DNA from: Halomonas sp. S3-1-1 | GTDB taxonomy: Bacteria > Pseudomonadota > Gammaproteobacteria > Pseudomonadales > Halomonadaceae | Assembly (NCBI RefSeq): GCF_023757625.1 | Contig: NZ_JALGBZ010000002.1 | Location: 372,001 to 436,000, forward strand | Direction of reading: 5' to 3' | Length of the DNA: 64,000 nucleotides | In this document: positions 60,438-64,000 of the stretch, in pieces | Numbering within the stretch: position 1 is the first letter of the stretch | Layout of the letters: each line of letters starts with the position of its first letter | Made by a program: the position numbers and the translations under genes | The notes under the pieces: model-generated | What the model was told of the DNA's origin: nothing | Seen by the model: only the letters and a program-made list of their open reading frames with translations | The model's database searches: none

Positions 60438-61292
60438 ATGGAGGTTCATGGCGCGATCGTCGGTGAGCGGCTAATCACCCGCCACGAGTATCACTACGCG
60501 AAAAAAGTGGTCGCGACGCACCGCTATCTCTTCTGGTTTTTAATGGGGGTGGGCGTACTGCTTTTTTGTTCGGGAGTAGGGCTTGGCGTCGTCATTTATT
60601 TGGATGACCCGTGGATGGAGACGGTCGCGTGGCTTCTGATCGTCTTTTTAGTGGTGGGCCAGATGCTGGGCGGGGCCTTTATCTTCTGGCTGGGCTATAA
60701 GCGCCGCCTGCGCATCGATCCGCGCGTCGCCATCATTCGCGGCGTTTTGACCGTTCGCAAAAAGCGCGTGCCCAGCAACGCCGGCGGCGTTAACTACGTT
60801 AACGAATATTACATCGGCAACGCGCTACTGCACGGCCCACCGGGGTCGTATGACCTTCTCGAGAAGCTGAATGCCCATGTCATCGAGGTTCACGCCCTCT
60901 TTCTACGGATGTATCCGCCGCTGAATTTGAGCAAGCGCTATGAAGGGATCGACGAGGCGCTGCTCTTCAATTTGAAAGACCGGGACAACGCGAGCGACCG
61001 TATCAACCTCGACGGCGCCTTCGAGAAGTACGGGCGAAAGGTGTTCAAACGCCAGGCCTGGCGTTTCAATCTTCTCAGCCTCCCGCCCATGCTCCTGTGC
61101 CTCGGGCTCGCGTTCTATTTCATCGTGAAATTCGAGCTCTTCACGTTCTGGGCGTTCATGGGCGTTTTGGTGGCATCCATCATCGCCGGAGGCTTGATGT
61201 ACGAATTGCTCGAGGTTCTCTACAAGAAACTGAGAAAGGGGCTGGACCCTGATTACCACAGTTTGACGCCGGAAGAGATTCTCAAGGGCTAG
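60438..61292 (+). CDS. Hypothetical membrane protein, paralogue 1
   Basis: This 284-residue protein has four predicted membrane helices: two near residues 30-95 and two near 205-265. A soluble stretch lies between them. It ends GLDPDYHSLTPEEILKG. The neighbouring protein has the same layout and matching segments (LDGAFEKYGRKVFKRQ here, IDGVYKRYGRGYFYRY there). No known family is recognised. AAGGAGAG precedes the ATG. Confidence 0.7.
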   Translation: MEVHGAIVGERLITRHEYHYAKKVVATHRYLFWFLMGVGVLLFCSGVGLGVVIYLDDPWMETVAWLLIVFLVVGQMLGGAFIFWLGYKRRLRIDPRVAIIRGVLTVRKKRVPSNAGGVNYVNEYYIGNALLHGPPGSYDLLEKLNAHVIEVHALFLRMYPPLNLSKRYEGIDEALLFNLKDRDNASDRINLDGAFEKYGRKVFKRQAWRFNLLSLPPMLLCLGLAFYFIVKFELFTFWAFMGVLVASIIAGGLMYELLEVLYKKLRKGLDPDYHSLTPEEILKG

Positions 61293-61320
61293 GGTAGAAA
61301 GTAAGAGGACATAAGAGACC

Positions 61321-62208
61321 GTGACTAAAAAGCTAAAAGAGGACGAGGCCGTCATCCACGAGGCAAGCACGGTCGGTGAGCGCGAAATGACGCCTAACGA
61401 GCGGTTTCACGTTCGTCAGGTGGCGCTTTACAAGCGTATGGGGCTTCACGTAACGGCCATCGTCGGCGCCGTGTTCGGGCTAATGGGCATCGCGCTTTTA
61501 GTGCTCACGCTGGGGCTTTTGATTCGCTTCCAGATCGTGGGCGTTTTGATCGCGGCGGCCACGACGGGGCTTCTGGGGTATGTTTCACGAGGGATGATCC
61601 GTGAAGGTACCAAGCGAAGGCTCAAAACGGCGGCTCGAGTGACGATGATCAAAGGCGTGATGGAGCAGGAGGCGGTCGGCTATTCCACCCCCAACGGCAG
61701 AACCATCCTGTTTTTCCATAGCATTGGTGACGTCGAGTTCATCAGGCCACTGGATACGGAATACACCTTCGTGCCCTTTGTCGGGAAGCCCTTCGAGGCG
61801 CACGTGGTCGAGCTCTCTTTTGAAACGTCCGATGGGACGCCGCTGGCGCTGAAGAAAAAGCGCGAGGCCATCCTGCTCAAGCTCGAAAGCGAGGAGGAGG
61901 GCGAGACCAAGGTCGATATCGACGGCGTCTACAAACGATACGGCCGCGGCTATTTCTACCGCTACTTTCTTGCCCACGCGTTGATCGTTGGCCCTTCAAT
62001 ACTATTGAGCCTGGTATTGATGATCGGTTACGCCGACCCGCTCGCCCGGTCTTACGGGCTCGGGTTTTTTACCGTCATGCTGGTCATCATCGTGCCCATT
62101 GCCATCGCCTTCGCCATCGGCTCGCTGGCCTACTTCCTCTGCCAGAAGCTGCGCAAACTGATCGATCCCGATTACGTTAAAAGCCACGAAGAGCGGCTAA
62201 AGGGGTAG
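61321..62208 (+). CDS. Hypothetical membrane protein, paralogue 2
   Basis: This 295-residue protein repeats the layout of the preceding gene: helices near residues 40-90 and 220-275, a charged N-terminus and the end LIDPDYVKSHEERLKG. The start is GTG with an upstream AAGAGGA. It lies 28 bp after paralogue 1, so they are likely co-transcribed and arose by tandem duplication. Its stop overlaps the end of the convergent LysR gene by 12 bases. The function is unknown; partial interaction as a heteromer is possible. Confidence 0.7.
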   Translation: MTKKLKEDEAVIHEASTVGEREMTPNERFHVRQVALYKRMGLHVTAIVGAVFGLMGIALLVLTLGLLIRFQIVGVLIAAATTGLLGYVSRGMIREGTKRRLKTAARVTMIKGVMEQEAVGYSTPNGRTILFFHSIGDVEFIRPLDTEYTFVPFVGKPFEAHVVELSFETSDGTPLALKKKREAILLKLESEEEGETKVDIDGVYKRYGRGYFYRYFLAHALIVGPSILLSLVLMIGYADPLARSYGLGFFTVMLVIIVPIAIAFAIGSLAYFLCQKLRKLIDPDYVKSHEERLKG

Positions 62209-63126
62209 CGTCTCGTTGCGCGTTTGAGACTTGAGTCGCGTGATGAAGTCCTCGATCAGCGGTGAGGTGTTCTCGCGGTGCCAGTTCACGTTGAGCGCCA
62301 AGCTCGCGTCGGGCCTGCCGGGCAGCGGCGCCAGCGCGCAAAATACCACGCCGTCCAGGCGTAGTGATCGCGCAATCGAGGCGGGCACCAGCGCCACGCC
62401 CAGCCCGCTCGCCACCAGGCCCAGTAGCGTCGTTAGCTGAGCCGCCTCCTGCTGGATATTCGGTGTAAATCCCGCTGCCTGGCACAGCGCCATCAGCTGG
62501 TGGTGATAGCCCGGCCCCAGAGCGCGCGGGGTGAAGACGAAGTCGCTTTCGGCAAAATCGCCCAGAGCGACCGGCTCATTGCTGGCCGCGCTCTTCGCGC
62601 CGGGGTGGTCGGTGGGCAGCGCCAGCAGGATGGCCTCCGTCAGCACCTGTCGGGTTTCGATGACCGCCGGCAGCGCCAGCTCGCGCATCAGCGCCACGTC
62701 GACCTCGCCGGCAACGAGCGCCTCGAGCTGACGCGCCGAGGGCATCTCGCGCAGGTCGAGCTCGACCTCGGGAAGGGCTCGGCGAAACGCGCGCAGCGTC
62801 TCGAGGACCGGGGTATAGCCGGCCAGCGATAGCGTGGCGATGGTCAGCCGGCCCGCGACGCCGTCGGCCACGCGGCGCGCGCGGCCGATGCCGGCATCAA
62901 GCGTGTCGAGCGTGGCGTAGGCGGTTTCCAGAAAGGCGCGGCCGGCCGGGGTCAGAGCAACACTTCGCCGACTGCGGGTCAGCGCCGCAAACCCCAAACG
63001 CGCCTCGAGTTTGGCGATGGCCTGGCTCAAGGCCGGCTGCGCCATATGCAGGCGCGCGGCGGCGCGGTGAAAGTGTAGCTCCTCGGCCACGACGATGAAC
63101 TGCCTGAGCAGTCGGGTCTCGATCAT
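62197..63126 (-). CDS. LysR-family transcriptional regulator
   Basis: This 309-residue protein has an N-terminal winged helix-turn-helix (FHRAAARLHMAQPALSQAIAKL) and a LysR effector-binding domain (about 90-295). It resembles regulators of aromatic or amino-acid catabolism by the VAEELHFHRAA opening. It is divergent from the short-chain dehydrogenase gene, 166 bp between starts; that gene is its likely target. The effector is unknown. Confidence 0.9.
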   Translation of the reverse strand: MIETRLLRQFIVVAEELHFHRAAARLHMAQPALSQAIAKLEARLGFAALTRSRRSVALTPAGRAFLETAYATLDTLDAGIGRARRVADGVAGRLTIATLSLAGYTPVLETLRAFRRALPEVELDLREMPSARQLEALVAGEVDVALMRELALPAVIETRQVLTEAILLALPTDHPGAKSAASNEPVALGDFAESDFVFTPRALGPGYHHQLMALCQAAGFTPNIQQEAAQLTTLLGLVASGLGVALVPASIARSLRLDGVVFCALAPLPGRPDASLALNVNWHRENTSPLIEDFITRLKSQTRNETLPL

Positions 63127-63292
63127 TGCAGGGCCTCGGCGTCAGGCGAAACGTTCTGATACTTTAAACCAACGCGGGGCAGGCCGGTAATACGTGTTGC
63201 CTATCATAGTCGCGCTCGAACAGTATTAGATAAAAATGATTCAACGCGTACCTTGAAAGGCGTTCACCCACGCCATTTCGAGGAGGCGCACC

Positions 63293-64000
63293 ATGTCATT
63301 TCAAGACAAGACGGCCATCATCACCGGCGGCGGCCGAGGGCTCGGCTGGGCCTACGCGGCGGCACTCGCCCGCGCCGGGGCAAACGTCGTGATCAGCGAC
63401 AGCGGCGCCGACCGTGACGGCAGCGGCGCGGATACCGCCATTGCCGATCACGCTGCGGCGGCGCTCACGCGGGAAGGGCATCGCGCCATCGCCCACGGCG
63501 GGGCGCTGGAGGAGGAAGCCGAGTGCCAGGCGCTAGTTGAGCGCACCCTGGCCACCTTCAGTGGGTTGGATATCGTCATCCATAACGCCGGCTGGGTCGG
63601 CTACCAGCGCATCGAAGACGCCGAGGCGGCGTTTCTCGCGCGTTCGCTTTCGGTCAACGTCTGGGCGCCGAGCTGGCTTGCCAAATACGCCTGGCCCGCG
63701 CTCAAAGTGTCCAGGGCCCCGCGCATCGTGTTCACCACGTCTGATCGCGCGATGTACCTGCGCTACGGGCAGAAGGGGCTTGGGGCCTACGCGGCGGGCA
63801 AAATGGCTCAGGTAGGCCTCATGAACGCGCTGGCCTTCGAGGGCGCCGAACACGGCATTCGGGCGAACGCCGTTTCGCCGGTGGCCAGAACGCGCATGTG
63901 GGGCGAAACCGGCGAGCCTTCGGATCTCAAGCCCGAGTGGGTGACGCCGGGCGTGCTGTATCTGGCAAGCGAGCGGTGCCAGGAGAGCGGCTATATCCTG
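63293..64000 (+). CDS. Short-chain dehydrogenase/reductase, 3' end outside the window
   Basis: 236 residues are visible; the frame continues past the window. It has the SDR nucleotide turn TGGGRGLG near residues 12-19 and the NAG motif (HNAGWVGY). The catalytic Tyr166-x3-Lys170 lies in YAAGK, with Ser in FTTSDRA. The length of the visible part implies a total of about 290 residues, as in multifunctional-type or cyclohexanol-type SDRs. GAGGAGG precedes the ATG. It is probably controlled by the divergent LysR gene. Confidence 0.88.
   Translation, partial: MSFQDKTAIITGGGRGLGWAYAAALARAGANVVISDSGADRDGSGADTAIADHAAAALTREGHRAIAHGGALEEEAECQALVERTLATFSGLDIVIHNAGWVGYQRIEDAEAAFLARSLSVNVWAPSWLAKYAWPALKVSRAPRIVFTTSDRAMYLRYGQKGLGAYAAGKMAQVGLMNALAFEGAEHGIRANAVSPVARTRMWGETGEPSDLKPEWVTPGVLYLASERCQESGYIL

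Noticed and set aside
1..64000. CRISPR arrays, tRNA or rRNA genes, prophage or complete insertion sequences
   Set aside because: No regularly spaced repeats with unique spacers, no cloverleaf or rRNA sequence, and no transposase or integrase frame was recognised; the tandem repeats are short and without spacers.

Overview
This is a high-GC, gene-dense bacterial chromosome segment. The gene families seen (QmcA/NfeD pair, DUF3581, ArfB, DUF3820, NfsA, LuxO-type regulator, alpha-E/ATP-grasp clusters) and the base composition fit a gammaproteobacterium, most likely Halomonadaceae. That assignment is inference from gene content, not from a marker gene. No rRNA, tRNA, CRISPR array, phage or complete insertion sequence was found.

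Layout. 0-9 kb: end of a DUF2252 protein, a 7TM diguanylate cyclase, the qmcA-nfeD membrane pair, a TRIC-type channel, a large AsmA-like protein and a DUF3581 protein. 9-20 kb: two divergent sets of the transglutaminase / circularly permuted ATP-grasp / alpha-E system (one fused, one split), with a zinc metallopeptidase at the end. 20-38 kb: ordinary metabolic and regulatory genes: mmsA, CorA, oxidoreductases, a proline-racemase-family enzyme with unusual catalytic residues, arfB, LysR/AraC/IclR regulators next to their likely target enzymes, a NhaC-type antiporter and a nitroreductase. 38-47 kb: signalling genes: a PAS-GGDEF-EAL protein, a DksA-type zinc finger, and a two-gene phosphorelay whose second kinase-like protein has no ATP-binding domain. 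46.7-57 kb: an exopolysaccharide locus in four transcription units: a WecG-type/initiating sugar transferase fusion, Wzx flippase, three glycosyltransferases, a Wzy-like protein, a chain-length protein and a Wza-type exporter. 57.5-59.5 kb: an operon of an H-NOX haem sensor and a LuxO-like sigma-54 response regulator. 59.6-64 kb: two decayed gene remnants, a small unknown gene behind a nested palindrome, a tandem pair of paralogous membrane proteins, and a divergent LysR/SDR pair cut by the window end.

Main result. Three intergenic regions of the polysaccharide locus each carry a pair of palindromic sites of the form TTGCA-N3-TGCAA, the sequence known for the quorum-sensing regulator LuxO. 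In two regions the pair is centred exactly 42 bp apart. Beside them lie candidate sigma-54 promoters for all four polysaccharide units and for the H-NOX/LuxO-like operon itself. This points to a self-contained circuit in which nitric oxide or redox sensing by H-NOX, and possibly the nearby phosphorelay, controls polysaccharide production directly through a LuxO-like activator, rather than through Qrr small RNAs as in vibrios.
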